A stretch of 64,000 nucleotides of DNA from Coprinellus micaceus (GCA_951394405.1 OX596342.1:1116001-1180000), one strand, 5' to 3'. Shown: positions 12,901 through 25,415, counted from the stretch's first letter. Numbers and translations: made by a program. The notes: a model not told the origin generated them from the letters alone.

Positions 12901-15066
12901 GGAACGAGCAAAGGTATAGTTGAACTTATACTCCTTGCCCTCCCCAACAGGCGTCGACCCCGGCGAGTTCAGTCCCACCTTCTCCTCTTCGCGATCAGCG
13001 GAAGGCTTGATCACCATCCCTGCAAAGCACCTCCCCATCCGTTCCCTCTCCTCCGCCCCGATAGTCCACAACTCCCTCCTAAACCTCACCAGGTCCCTCT
13101 CCTCCAACGACAGCAGCGTCTCCCACTTCCTAAAGAACATGCCCTGCTCTGGGGTGAGATGTCCCGTTTTCAGGTGGTACGCATCCAAAATCGACTGCGG
13201 TGCATCGAGTCCCGTCGGGGGAGCCTCGAGTGCGGGGAGCCTGCTTGAAGGCGTCGTCGAGGAGTACGCGTAGCGGTACAGCATGCACGTATCGAGCGTG
13301 TAACACTTCTTACACGCGTGCTCGCTGTCGATGGGAGGAGGAAGGAAAGGTTCAACACCCATCCCAATCTCCTCGATATCCTCATGCTCAAGCTCTTCCC
13401 GTCGCTTTTTTCTTATATCACCCTCCCGCCCGATTCGCTTGATCATGTAACCCGCCAGTTGGTTCCGGGCGACGACAAGACCGCGAATCTCGTTCCGACT
13501 CCTTGGAACACGGACGACGGTGTCGCTCTGGGTGTAATACAAAAGACCGTCGGGCACGTCCGTTCCATACCGCTCAGACGCGAGGAGAGTGTAGAGCATC
13601 GTTTGTGCGCGATGCTCCAGAGCGGCGAGCGTTCGGCCGGTCTTGATTTCGAACGGGCGTGGGCCAGAGGTCGTCTTCGTCGGGGGTTTCATGGCTGGAT
13701 TGGAGAGTGATGGTTTCCCAGAGGAAGGAGCGAGGTACTTGTTCATGATGTTGCTCGTGGACAGGATGGGAGCCATTTCAGAGATAACTGCCTCAACCAT
13801 GGCGTCGACCTTGCCCTTGAGACCATACTTGGGAGACCAGATATCTTCTTCGATTTCGTGGAGTTGAAGAATGGCGAGTAGTAGTTCTTTGTCACCCGCG
13901 CGTGCCCGGGTATCGCTCAGGACAGCTTCATTCTATGAACACAGTCAGAAAGGGTAAGCCTGAATGGAGGGAATTTCGTACCTTGGGCGAGTCCGCAATA
14001 TACCGGTCCTTGAAAATCGTCAACCCAATAGCTCGTCTTCGCAGTTCCGTACGGGCAGTTTCAACGCTAACGTTGAGCGCCAACAACATGCCCAGACCAT
14101 TCATCAACACCTGGTCTATCCGCTCATTGATCCACGCTTCCTCCCACCGCTTCTCGGATAGGCACGTCTGCATCACTTCGTGAAGCATGTTACCCCATAC
14201 CAGGGCCGGGGTAATGTCGCTGGACGCTCGAACGAGGGAAGATAAGAGGGGTTTGCGGGCACATTGAGGAGCGTTGGAGAGAGCGGTGGCGGTGAGCAGA
14301 ATGTCGGGGTGGAGGATGAGAAGGTTGGATTGGGAGGTGATTCGAATGCAGGGTTTCACTGATGAGGGAGGATGTTCGAACAGACCAATGGCGTTTACAA
14401 TATCACCTGGAGGTCTTCGTCAGTAGTGTGTAACACCAGTGGCGAGGCGGGCGTACCTGGCCTGGCATCAGTGTCATACCAATCGTTTAGGAGGTAGATA
14501 GTTCGTAAATCGTGCGCGTCTTTATGGACATGAACGTCCAGTTGCTGAAAACTTGTGAGGCCCTGGCACCAGTGAAGAGAGGGAATACACACCTTGGCCC
14601 ATTGACCGTCAAGGTCGACTTCTGATACAGAGTCAATGACACACCGGGTGTACGGATCCAATTCGTATGCAGCAGGGGAATTGACTGCTTGAGCTGGGGT
14701 AAAACGACTCGTATGGGTGGGTCTCTGTGTTGCTGGCTTCTTGGGAGATGGTTTCCGTGGACTTGGGACATAGTCATCGAGGTCCCAATCCTCGGCGCCA
14801 GCAAACAGCTCTTCCATGTCGACATCCGCCGCACTCGCCGCGGTTGCCTGTGGCGGGGTCGAGTTTGGCATCCCGCCTTTCTTGGGCGTCGTTGGGCATG
14901 GCGTCGATGTAGGCTTGTCTGCGAGATCTATAAGGGGAGAAGGTCCGCCAGAGGAGGGGGAGGAGGTGGGGGAGGAGGAAGAAGGGTGGAAGGAGGCATC
15001 GAGCCCCTGCATGAGGCCAGCCATAAAGTCGGCTTCGGCCGTACAAGCGGGAACTGCTGGTGCCAT
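9950..15066 (-). CDS. DNA2: DNA replication ATP-dependent helicase/nuclease Dna2
   Basis: Processes long Okazaki flaps and resects DNA ends; an iron-sulphur RecB-type nuclease fused to a superfamily 1 helicase. Exons in transcript order: 15066-14593, 14544-14457, 14406-13982, 13932-12041, 11975-11147, 11074-9950, giving 1610 residues. The four cluster cysteines are C236, C536, C539 and C545 (CKKCYTLDTC). The nuclease motif is D372 (GKVDAMVEA) and E424-I-K426 (PFEIKTGRT). The helicase has Walker A GMPGTGKTT near 855-863, DEAS at 974-977, GDHFQLPP, then REQYRM and the final SFTRARSKLIIFG motif. After about residue 1300 comes a 310-residue charged, Ser/Lys/Glu-rich tail not found in compact Dna2 proteins. 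The intron 14545-14592 is 48 bases and has no stop, so its retention would add 16 residues. The ATG at 15066 opens the longest frame. Confidence 0.95.
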
Positions 15067-15187
15067 GGCGGGGTGTTGGCGGTGCGCGCGAACTCCGAAT
15101 CAATCAACGACCGCGCAACAAAGTTTGGCACCGTGACCGCGTTGTTTGGTCCTCTCGTGATGTAAGCAGGTGCTTTGACACAGCGGC

Positions 15188-15192
15188 AAAAA
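15188..15192 (-). terminator. RNA polymerase III terminator of tRNA-Tyr
   Basis: Run of five T on the minus strand, three bases after the discriminator base of the tRNA, as expected for a pol III stop. Confidence 0.75.
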
Positions 15193-15195
15193 GGA

Positions 15196-15283
15196 TCCGG
15201 TGTGCCTGGCTCGAACAGGCGACCCTGAGATATGCTTGGTTCCCCATTACAGTCTCATGCTCTTCCAGCTGAGCTAACCCCGG
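15196..15283 (-). tRNA. tRNA-Tyr(GUA) with a 15-base intron
   Basis: Cloverleaf read on the minus strand. Acceptor arm CCGGGGT/ACACCGG with one G-A mismatch at pair 5:68; D arm GCTC-AGCTGGAA-GAGC; anticodon arm TGAGA/TCTCA with loop CT-GTA-A; variable loop GGGTC; T arm GCCTG-TTCGAGC-CAGGC; discriminator A. Anticodon GTA lies at 15248-15250. A 15-base intron (15232-15246) follows the purine after the anticodon, the standard place for eukaryotic nuclear tRNA introns; tRNA-Tyr genes are commonly intron-bearing. The A box (TAGCTCAGCTGG) and B box (GTTCGAGCC) are intact. It sits 130 bases upstream of the DNA2 start codon, on the same strand. Confidence 0.9.
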
Positions 15284-16258
15284 TTCATGAGTTTTCGCTT
15301 TTTGTGCGCACATAACTTCGAGGCCAATCACTCCTGCCCAACCCCCACTCAGCCCGAATATTGCAGACCGCGGAATATCCTCCTTGCGACATTTCCTGAA
15401 GCGTTCCGGAGCTCTCCAGTCCGAGCACATCAAGTGAGATGACAGCAGCGCAAGAGATCTGGGAAGTTCAAGCCCAAGGAATGACTGGAATCGGAAAGCT
15501 TCGTTTCCCTCATCGCAGCCGTTCGGCCTAACAATCCGGCACATAAATGCATCGACCGGAGGGTACCCCAATCCAAATATCACGCAGCATCGACGTCACT
15601 CCCCGTCATCCCATAATACCTACGATGGAAACTGTGAAGTTATGCCGTGGCAGAGTTGGGGATTCCATCGATTGAGGTTGTGGTAAACCCCAAAAGCTGT
15701 GAGCGAGTCGTGGTGAAACCCTCCGCCTCGCCGGCTGGTATGCAGCCTCGAATGTCTGTGATCAGCCGCCGAAGGGCCACAAGAACCCGCCTTCATGCTT
15801 GGCATGCATGCAGCGCCCTCGATAACACCCGGTCACGTCGCGTTGGTTTCATTTTCCAGAGGTGAAGGGGGAGATCGCAGCGGCAGATATAATCAAAGGA
15901 GGAACTCCCAGCGAATTGCGGACAGAAAAAAGGGCAGGTCCGTCGCATACGGTGGACAAAATCCAATCTGTGAAGGTTGCATTCACACTGCTGGTGACAG
16001 AGAGGAATTGTCGAGGGGAAAGGGTATCAGGAGGAGGGACGGCGAGACAAGGCGCCCAGAAAGGGAAGCACAGGGAATTCGCCGAGCTCGGCTAAATAAA
16101 TTGGGACTGCGTGTATAATTTGGACAATCAGCATCACTATTGTGGCTGGGCTAATCTTTCGCTCTTATGCTCTCACCTTCAACTTGAACCTCCACCACTA
16201 CCATACCCTCATATCCAACGTCTGCGACATCGACGGCGTCCACCACAACCGAGAAATC
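15284..16258. other. Intergenic region upstream of the C2H2 gene
   Basis: Nearly 1 kb between the tRNA and the C2H2 start codon. No coding evidence. The last 120 bases are pyrimidine- and CCA-rich, like fungal 5' leaders. Confidence 0.5.
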
Positions 16259-18458
16259 ATGGCTGAAGTTGCTATGCGCCCGGCTGCGGTTCTGAATACC
16301 CCTAAGCACTCGACCCCGCAACCCCCCCTCGATGTACGTGCTGCGCCTCGCTCCTTGCCGGCCTACCCCTCCTCCGGTATAATGACTCAGACCTCGTCCT
16401 GACCCTCATATCTGTTATCGTGTCACAGCAATCCGATGCTATTGCCAGCCTACTCTCTCTGTCGCTGGCGAGCGGCGGGGCACAGCCGCCCCAGCCCCCA
16501 GAGGTGAAGATTGAGCCGACGAGTCATCCTTCAATCGCAGCGGCACTAGCAGCCCACGGCCCATCCACCTCCGTCCCCCTGGCATCCGCCATTACCAATG
16601 GCGGAAGGCATCACAGGCGCCTCTCTTCGACGGGGAAGACAAGGCGACGACTCAGCGACGCTAGAGAGGCTGCCAACCGCCCTTCGTGAGTCTCGCTCTC
16701 GGCCGCCGAACTTGTCTAGAACACTCACATTGCGCCATAACTCCCCTTTTCATGACACCTTGACGCTGCCAAATCTTTCCAAATCCTTTGAATGCGACGC
16801 TTTGACTGCATTAATGCACCATCAATTATTGATGGTACTGTTGACTGCCGACTTTTAGCCCGAGCCTCTTGCAGTCCCCGGCCGCTCTTTCGCTCGCGAC
16901 CCTGTCGCTTTCCTCCTCGCCCCCATCATCGTATACCAACCAGGTCTCCACATCTTTCACCGGGGCATCCCGCACTCTCGCCCCGGCGCCTCCCAAGGGA
17001 TTTGGTATGCCGTAGTCTCCGTTCTGGATCCATCAGCGATTCCTAACCCTAAATCCTTCTAGGGGCTATATCAAACGACGCCTCCGGGATACCAGTCTCC
17101 GGCGAAGACGAGAAGAATGGTGCGATTCCCATCCCTATCTCATCCTCTAATGGCCGCACGGGCAAGAAGAGGGGTATGGATCACCGTTGCGAAAGTTGCT
17201 CGAAGGTTAGTGTATTGCCACTCCTTTAGTATGGTTTCAGAAGCTTAGTATGAATACCTAGATATACAGGCACCCTTCGTGTCTTATCAAACACCGTTGG
17301 GAACATACCCCTCACTGGCGCGAGGCATCTAAGTTCGTCTTGAGCAAACACCAGCAGGTCCAACTTTTGGAGGCAGCAGCCATCCTATCACACATGTCGC
17401 CTACCGTATCGGGTGGTCGTTCCCTGCCTGAAGACCGTTCCCTGTGGCCGTCTTTTCTCTCTGGAGGATCTCTGCCTCCCCCCGAGCCTCCCATTCCCAC
17501 GAATAGAAGCATTTCTGGCATGGATTCCGTCCATGCACCCACCGTTCACCACACGGCTGCACCCACTCCGTCTTACCCCTCGCATCACCCCGTATCCAGC
17601 TCCGTGCCCGCTAGGTCTACATCAACCGGCCCAAGGCTACACGACTACGGCGTTGGTTCTGGAGTGGTTACTCAGGTGCGACCCGGCCTGATTGGGGTGA
17701 CGACGAGTTCAGGAGGGGTCGTAGTCATCGGTGACCGTGCCAACGACACAACCAACGGCACCACCACCCAGCCCGTTCCCGTTCCAAGCGCCGGTGCTGG
17801 CGGACGGCATTACCATGACGCCTTTGGCAGCGCTGGGTCGATGGGGTCTGGCGGGTATTATCGGAGCGCAAACGGCGCGAATGCCGACAGTTGGGGGTCG
17901 CATGGGTGTGGTTCGGCAGGCTTCCATCGCAATGGTGCTAGCGTTAACAACAACGGTACCAGCGCTCCCGGAGGTTGGTCCTTGCCGAAGAGCTCTCTCC
18001 GTAGCGAGAGTGGTTATAGCCGCTCGAGGAGTCACTCGAGGACTAGGAGGACTGCTAGTGGCAGTAGCGCAAGTCCACCCAGCGACGACGAGAGCGTTGA
18101 TGTGGATGGGATGATGGACGATGTGAGGGACCGCGACGTGAATGTTGTCATCGAGGAGGAGGAAGACGAGGAAGAGGGTGACGATATGGTTCACAAGAGT
18201 GGTATCAATGTCGGCAAGCCTGCGGAGATGCGCACCCCTCGCATGGCTTATGACGACCCTGCGAACTATGGCGGCAGGTTTACGCGCATTGGCCGCCAGG
18301 GCTACCAGGCCGACGCGATGGGCCGCAACTTCAGCTTGAGAGAGGAGGACGAAGAGATGGAAGATATGGATATTGGCAGGGGCAAGAAGGGTCCTGTGAC
18401 GAAACGCGAGCAGGAGTGGGACGGGTTGGAAATGGAAATGGATATGGATATGGATTAA
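16259..18458 (+). CDS. C2H2 zinc-finger protein, putative transcription factor
   Basis: Putative nuclear DNA-binding protein; targets unknown. Exons 16259-16333, 16429-16685, 16859-17004, 17063-17205, 17262-18458 give 605 residues. One classical finger is seen: C202-x2-C205-x12-H218-x3-H222. Its sequence runs HRCESCSK, then IYRHPSCLIKHRWEH, followed by TPHWREASKFVLSKHQQVQL. To my knowledge this finger-plus-helix block recurs in basidiomycete proteins of unknown role. An intron (17206-17261) splits the finger after the second cysteine. The rest is low complexity: an SPPSSYTNQ stretch before the finger, and afterwards Gly/Ser-rich, Arg/Ser and acidic runs, ending in repeated Met-Asp. The start has a good context (aaatcATGG). 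DNA2 is on the other strand upstream, with the tRNA between. Confidence 0.85.
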
Positions 18459-19603
18459 GGAGGGAGGCCGCCTCTTCCGGCTTCCTTGAAGCACACTTCA
18501 TTCACAACTATATCTCGGGGCGGGTAACACGCGTGAGTACCCCCGCCACATACATGCCTTTCCTTACACAACTGCTTCTTTTGAGTCCTTTGGGTCCCAT
18601 CTGTTGTTCCCGGTCTGATTCTTTAACCCCTCTCATCTTCTTGGTTTACGACATGTATTACTAGGCCTTCTTCCATTTTTCCGTGTTCCTGTTTCATCAC
18701 CTGCAACCAAATTTGTTCACATCCCCTGGTCCCATCTCTGTATATCTGTATATCTAGTTTCCCAACGCGCGTTTCGACGTCGCCGTATGATGCTTGTATA
18801 TCTTAAATAGCTATAGCTCCGCGTTTTCGCGTACATATCACCGGACATCCACATGTACTAGTACCCCCATATACACATATTCTCTTCTCGAAGCGCGCTG
18901 CTATCTCTTCTGTGGACTGGCTTTCGAGTCCAGGCTGTTTTGAGGGGCCATCTCACGGCGCTGGGCTGTCCACTGTCCACAAGCGCTCCACCAGCCCGTT
19001 CACCACTGCGAAGTTTGAGCGCTTGAGCGTCTGATTCTTGGGGACAGGGGCGCTTTCTGATCGGGTATCCAAACTTGTCGATCCAATGCCTAGATTAGTG
19101 AGTTGCGTTGGGATCCGCAAGGGGTAGTGGACCAAAACGCCTTGCTCGAACTGGCACTCCGCACGAGACCCACCCAGAGTGGCCTTGGCTTTCGCGAGTG
19201 CGCCGTCCGGGGATGAAGAGATGCTTTACGACCCAGAGAAGGATTGAAAGTGTGTCGTAAAATGGGAGGCCTTCCCTAGGGTTTACGGCATCGTATGATG
19301 ACTGTGACGTCGATGCCCAGAGAAGTTGAAACGTTGACGCCCGGTGCTGGTGTGGAGAGGGAGATAGCAAAATCAGATTGTATACATTCGATGCGTTTCC
19401 GAGTTCGTTTGATATCAATACAATACAGGGTATAAGTTGAGGTCGTGTTTTACAAGTTATAAACCGTCGTCGACAGGGGAACATGGAAAATAAGTCTGAA
19501 CCTATTTCGGCATAATGTTGAAAGGCAAAGCGAGGGCGTAGAGAGAATATCATAAGTTTGGGGTTGGAACCGCAAGAATTGGTCGGGCACAATAGGCCCA
19601 CCC
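18459..19603. other. Convergent 3' intergenic region
   Basis: 1.1 kb between the stops of the C2H2 gene and the PNPOx-like gene. AT-richer than its surroundings, with short repeats of TGTATATC around 18738-18755 and a CT-rich stretch. Open frames here lack splice partners or recognisable similarity. Confidence 0.5.
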
Positions 19604-21078
19604 TCACGCCTGGAAAGTGAAGTCTGGAGATGAAGATGCGGCCGCATGGGCTGCAGCCTTCACGAGTGTGTGCGCTTCCCTGTAGAACGCCATGAACATC
19701 ACTCCGAGAAGGAATGAGACTCCATGTCCGAGGAGGCCCGCCAGGAGAAACCGTCGGAGTGCTCTGACCCACTGGTAGAAAGGCTCGCGGGTATCTCTGA
19801 ACTCGATTGGTGACACCCCAACGGCAGTTGAATTGCGGCTCTTCTTCATGACATTCGCAGTCCAGGAGGCAGAGGACTCCAATACTCCTGTCCCTTCCCC
19901 AGGCGTCTCGCGGATGTCTTCACCATGGATTCGAATAGTCGTGGTGCGTGGTGCCTTAGCGGAGCCTGCCTTGGCGAGAAATTTCGCGAAGGTGGTTAAC
20001 GAGGTAATGAAGGGTGCGATGACTTGGGACAGTATAAACCACCTGACCATATGTATGAGCCAGAACATCAGTCCCCACGGTCTTCGACTGCGGACGTCCG
20101 AGGCGGTAGGGATGTTCTCGTCGACGGGCTGCTTAGACGGTGGGTATGCGTTCAGAGCGGATTGCCGAGCCTTGCGAACGGGTTGATGGTGCCCGAGTGA
20201 CGAGGGCGATTGACGGAAAGCCACATCAAGCGAAGGGAGGCCGTCCAGGCTATATGCATTGCGATCCCTCCACCAGGAAATCAGACCGTTAGGGTGGGGC
20301 GCCACGGTGGCTTCGACAGGAGGAAGCCTGGCGGGGGAGCCACCACCCTGCGGCAGCGAAGAAGCCTGCGATGTATTTGTTGGGGAAGATTGGCCTGACG
20401 GCGGTCCCACGGGAGGTATAGAGGAGGCAAGGTCGATGGCCTCCTTTCGCGCTGCCCAGTCGAGGAGTGGGGTTCGATGTCCTACGAACGAGTAGTAGGG
20501 TACGGAGTAGCCACATGTCTGTGATTAAGGTTATCGTTTTGAGCTTTGCAGTGATAACCTCATACTCACCGTCCCACACTTATAGACATCGACAACGACG
20601 ACCGCACGAGACCCGGGTTGCCGGCTACCGACAGGCAGAAGGGCTTCGTACTCTGGGGTGCCCATCTCATGGAAGGAACCTGGAAAGGCGGTGTTTAGTC
20701 AGTGCCGAGTTGCGGATGCCTAGATCGTTGTGCTCACCTATCCCATACAGCCTCAATATTCTGGGCGGTCCTTCAAAGGCGTTGAAGAGGACTGTGACCC
20801 TCCCATTCTCTCGGATGTGGGCGATGGTCTCTGCGCCTGTGGAAGATTAATCAGCCAAATGATGGGGGTGTGGAGGAGAGAGGGTACGCACCCGACCCAC
20901 TGAGATCCTCATACCAGACTTTCGTGGGGCTCTCAACGTGGAAAGTACCAGCAACGCCTTTAGGCGAGATATTGACATGACCATCGGCGGCTAGTGGGGC
21001 GGAAGCAACCCAAAACATGTGCTGCTTCTTGATCCACTCGATAAGGGACTCGGGAATCTCTGAGTACATTTCTCCCAT
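19604..21078 (-). CDS. Pyridoxamine 5'-phosphate oxidase-like (split-barrel flavin) protein with C-terminal membrane segments
   Basis: Fungal PNPOx-like family; members are predicted to bind FMN, and the substrate of this group is not known to me. Exons in transcript order: 21078-20892, 20836-20738, 20679-20570, 20518-19604; 436 residues. Residues 1-150 match the family closely: MFWVASAPLAADGHVNISPK, then YEDLSGSGAETIAHIRENGR, FNAFEGPPRILRLYG, PGSRAVVVVDV and the CGYSVPYYSF block. The second half is unusual: a Ser/Pro-rich linker of roughly 110 residues, then a hydrophobic stretch at 281-306 and another at 389-410, so the enzyme is probably membrane-anchored. The fusion is in one uninterrupted exon, which makes a model error unlikely. 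The start ATG lies directly before the conserved first helix. Confidence 0.88.
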
Positions 21079-22518
21079 GGCGAGTGCCGGCGGTAAGGGT
21101 TATGGGGAAGTGGGGGGTATGTCTCGGGTCCGAGCAAGGCACAGGAAGAGCCGGTCGAGGAACAAGGTAGTGGTCGAGCGGTAGGCGGCGAGGGGGGAAA
21201 GTCACCAAGCCTTCGGAGGATTTGGACACGGGTATAAGAGGACCTGAAATGGCGAGTGAACGATCAGAGTGAACGTGCACTAATACAGCAATGAAAGATC
21301 AAGCCGCACAAAAGAGGATGTCATCGCTGAAAGTGGGGTGTAACCACCGCACTGGATCACCCTCCGTTTATCGTCGTATGAATGCCATCTGTCGCATGGG
21401 TAACCCTGCGTTCCGCCGGGCTTCGACGGCTGAGCTTGGCGATTGGGAATTAGGATACGACCCGATACGTTTCCAACTGGGGAGGGTGATGTAAGGCAGA
21501 AGCCGAACGAGAGAGGGTAATTCTTAGGTATCAGAGTCTGTTCATATGACATCGGAACATTGCGTGGATGTCGTGAACGAAACGCTGTTCGGTGTGTTTC
21601 GCGCCTTCTGCCGCAGGCAAGATCTTGCCTCAAAGACCGAAGTGTTACAGGAGATCGAGCCGAAATAGACTGGAATGTTCGTGCAGCATTGTAGCTTGAG
21701 AAAAATCTGAACATGTGGGCAGTGTACAGAATCACGAAAAGTAGATCTTGACTTACATGATAGCCGTCTAAGGGAAGAGATTGTGGAAGGGGGTGACCGT
21801 TTTGGATAGCTGCGGGCCAGGTGCTCGGCGACCCAAGGCAATGCGTGAATAGGAATGTCCGACTGAGAGAAGTCACAGAAGATCCCTGTCATTCCGCTTC
21901 ATTTAATCAAGTACAAGAACCGATGCATCGAGGCACGCCTCGCAGGGTTTGCTTCTGAGCGCACCGGCGGCAGGTGGCCTTAGCCGACCGCATTTCCATC
22001 GGAGAAGTCCTGAAAACAGAAACCGGGCTGAGGTGCCATGCCGCAGAGAACAGGGAGGACTCGGAGCTCAGTCGTTATGAGGAGGCAGTAGATGAAGCGC
22101 AGCGCATAGCGTTTCTGGCCTCAAGTTGTTCTGTAATAGCGACACAGAGGTCTCAAGCGCGTTGAAAGTGGTGAGGTTGAAGAAATTGCCGCAGGTGGCG
22201 GTCCTTCGTTGGAGTGTCGTGAGAAATTATTTCCTGTGCAATCAAACTCAGCAGCCACCTTGCGCTTGGACCATTTCCGTCACCTTCCTCTGCTCCATCT
22301 GTTTCACCTACGCTCAGCCAGTTCCGTTCGCCATCCGATAACTTAACGCTTATTGTAAATAACCCATATGCGTCCCCAAATGCACGCACGGCGAAGCTGA
22401 AGCACGGATTCAATCGGATTTAATTGAAGGTTGATTGTCTCTGACCCCCAACCCAACTTTCCTGGTTCAGGAAGAAGCCTCAGATGAATGCGGGCACACT
22501 CTTTTTGCCTATCACACT

Positions 22519-22985
22519 CTATGTTTTAACGAATGACAGGTAATGTCGATTTCCGCTCAAATCGACAATACCCGTGCCGATGACCTGGTGTGTATCCTCT
22601 GATACTCGGCATCCTGCCTTGTGAGCATAAAGTGTTACAGGAGTGGGTGGAATACTTACCTTGACCAGGTTCGAGTAAAGAGTTGCCTCGTGTAAGGCTA
22701 CCCCGTATTATCCAATACCCTTCAGCGCAACTGGGCATAACGGGTGCGCCAATACACAGGCAACTCGAATGGTAGCCTTCATTCCGGGTTACAGTACCCC
22801 GACTAACCTTAATGGATCCAGTAGGCAAGAATGAATTGAAAGGAACCGCCGGGTCTACTTACGGAGAGTGGTCAGGTGCTCGACCCAGTTTGCCTCCTTC
22901 AGGTTCTTCTCCTGCGCTTCCGGAAACCGGTTGAATTTGCTCAACCTATTATTCATTTCCCTGCGAGTGTCACATACTGCCGTTC
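22519..22985 (-). CDS. Possible spliced coding segment, product not recognised
   Basis: Tentative. On the minus strand an open exon (22985-22863) reads REMNNRLSKFNRFPEAQEK and then NLKEANWVEHLTTL. Most of its codons end in G or C, unlike the flanking DNA. It ends in a strong donor (GTAAGTAG) and is preceded by a branch-point-like TACTAAG about 20 bases before a CAG acceptor. A second open stretch (22776-22660) ends in another near-perfect donor (GTAAGTATT), and a third (22613-22519) follows a CAG acceptor and ends in TAG. The three join in phase. The acceptor of the middle exon (AAG) is weak and no 5' start was found. It could be a short real gene, a relic, or chance. Confidence 0.25.
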
Positions 22986-25415
22986 CTGCTTATAGACATT
23001 GTCATCTCTTAGTACACTTATGCCTCCCTGAAAGTTGCTGGCGCTACTACCATGATTTCATCTCTGGAGGCGAACGCCGATCAGAGTGGATGGCTCATGT
23101 CAGACAGAAGGCCTGCCACATTCCCTCTGGCCCCGCTGTCATTTCCACAAAACCTGAAGGTTATACCCTGGAGGTTTGACAACATTGCGTTCACATCCCC
23201 TTATTGACTACGCAACTAGAAACACAATTTCGCTTACTGCGATTGAAGGTTCGTGCGGGCCAAAAAGGTACACTTTCTGCGGCCTCGATTGGGGCTCCGC
23301 GCACAGATCCGGCGCAGCAACGAGTAAGCTCGTGCACGACAGGAGCCTGGCGATTGACCAATCGCAGGACAGAAACCCGCGACACACCGCTCGTGTTGGG
23401 TTTGCCGTCGAACTCATGCCTCTCCTCGTGTCTTGCGTTGGGCTAGCTAGGTGGTCATTACCCCACTTGCTGAAATGGTGCTAAGGTTAAGACAGTAAGA
23501 CGCCTCGCGGTCTTCACGTTCTCCACTGCTGCCCCCGTCTATACGCGCTTCATGGCCCTGTCCCCACTTCCCCGGACCCCAACTGTGCACATGGCGCTTG
23601 TCGTCATCGAAGAAATGCAGCTCACTCCGAGTCGGCCTCTTGGAAGCAGGTGCCACTGGCGGCTCTCGCCGCCCGTCTATGCCTCGCCCGGCTCGTAACA
23701 AACATTAGTATGCGGAATGGCCTGTCACCTCGTACCCTGGTCCTCTCCGGTTTCCCTGCCTATCTCGAAATTACGGAAATGGAGGCTACTCGGCCCTCTA
23801 GCGACCGCCGATATCTTTACTGACAGGCGGCCAAAGTTCGCAATAATTGGCAGTGGTAGGACAAAAGGGGGATACGGCACCCTCCTCGTTACCGTCGCCC
23901 GGAGTGGGTGCTGAAGCCTAGCCGCGTTGGGGTGTTCGCCGTGATAATGGGCGTCAGCCTGGCCCCAGATTTACTGAGCTAGTTATAGATCTAGACTAGC
24001 GCTCCCCGATGGAACCTCGTTCAATCCATGGCACATAATTGGCCGATCGGTTACCGAACGACGACAAGGACCGCCCGCTTCGTCTCGGAACAGGGCGATA
24101 TGGCGTCACTTTATTGGGCGACGCACACACATTCCACTCATTGATATCTTCGTGAGACTCCTTGTTCTTACTGAGCTCCGTTTATTGACCGACTCGGACT
24201 CACCTGCAACCTGTCGTTTACGATCCTCAGGCGACTCCTCTTTGGTTCTCCCCTAGGACGACAAGCCCTGCGATCTACTACGTTGAGGTGTGGTAGGTCC
24301 ATCTGTAGGTCGCTAACGTCCCGGTGTTCCTACCAGACATTCCCCACGAGGTTGGGAATTGTGCTGGTCCTCTTGTGTGTTCTCCGTTGCGTCGGACTCT
24401 TTCTTACTGGGGGCCTCGGGACCCCGCATGAACGTATAGCGGGTTACATATCGCGACTCCGGACTTACCTAGGTTATCAAACACGTCCCAACTTGTGCCC
24501 ACCCCCATGATACGCTCGTCTTCGTCTTTGGAAGTTCTCACAAAAGCAGGGAGAAGCATGACCATGGCTTCTTCGCCGATCGTTTACATACGTCATTATA
24601 GGCGTTAGTTTACGAGCGCCAAAAAATGACTTCTGTCCGTTTGTCTCGCCTCAGGACTTCCCAAGCTCCGTCTGCGAGCTTGTGGTCCCCCAGTGTGATT
24701 CTGTGGCTGGTACAGCCTTCGTACCTGAAAACGCCTCTCGGCATTTGCGCAGCGAGGGCGATTGGGAAATTGGCGCCAATAATCGACCAGTTGAGCTCCA
24801 GTTCGAGGCACAGCTGATCACGACCGGTGTTCATGGAAATGGTCCGTTCCTCGTTTCGACGCACTTGGGCGCCGTAGCTGGTTGTCGCCATCAATCGGCA
24901 AACGCTTTGTTACTCTCGACGACCGGCCTGTGGAGTTGGCCGCCAGGCCTTGGTTCTTGAAGAGAAAACAGAAGACACTTTAAATACATGAGCTCTTCGA
25001 GGGGATGCCGGAAAATGAAGCAGTTTTCGCGATAACTCGGTTTCGGCAGATCTACCGTGAACATTGCACATCCGTAATGGTAATGACAGGCGTTTTTTCC
25101 TCATCATTCATTTCCAAACTCGGAAACCGTTCATAGACTGTCCTCAGGCTAGCACTCCCGTCGTCGTGGTCCCTCCTCGTTCTGGGTAAGAGAGCCGGGA
25201 ATGGCCCTGTTAAATGGAAGTTCGGTCGACGCTGTGGCTCGAAACGTCGTCATGGCGAGATAATAGAGGAGGGACGGAGGAGTGGAGGGGCTTTTTATCT
25301 TGCAATCCGCGTGTCCAGATTGGGATAGGTTCCACGCATGACAATGGTCAGGTACGGCCAAGCTTTTTTTACTCGCGAACGCTTAAATCCGGCAGCTTTC
25401 TGTGGAAAAGGGGAG

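Noticed and set aside
21280..21876. 198-codon minus-strand open frame upstream of the PNPOx-like gene
   Set aside because: Two other overlapping frames are equally open; no domain, codon bias or start context.
22654..22670. ATACTTACCTT resembling the 5' end of U1 snRNA
   Set aside because: Homology ends after about ten bases. The same bases read on the other strand as a splice donor, which is the complement of the U1 5' end.
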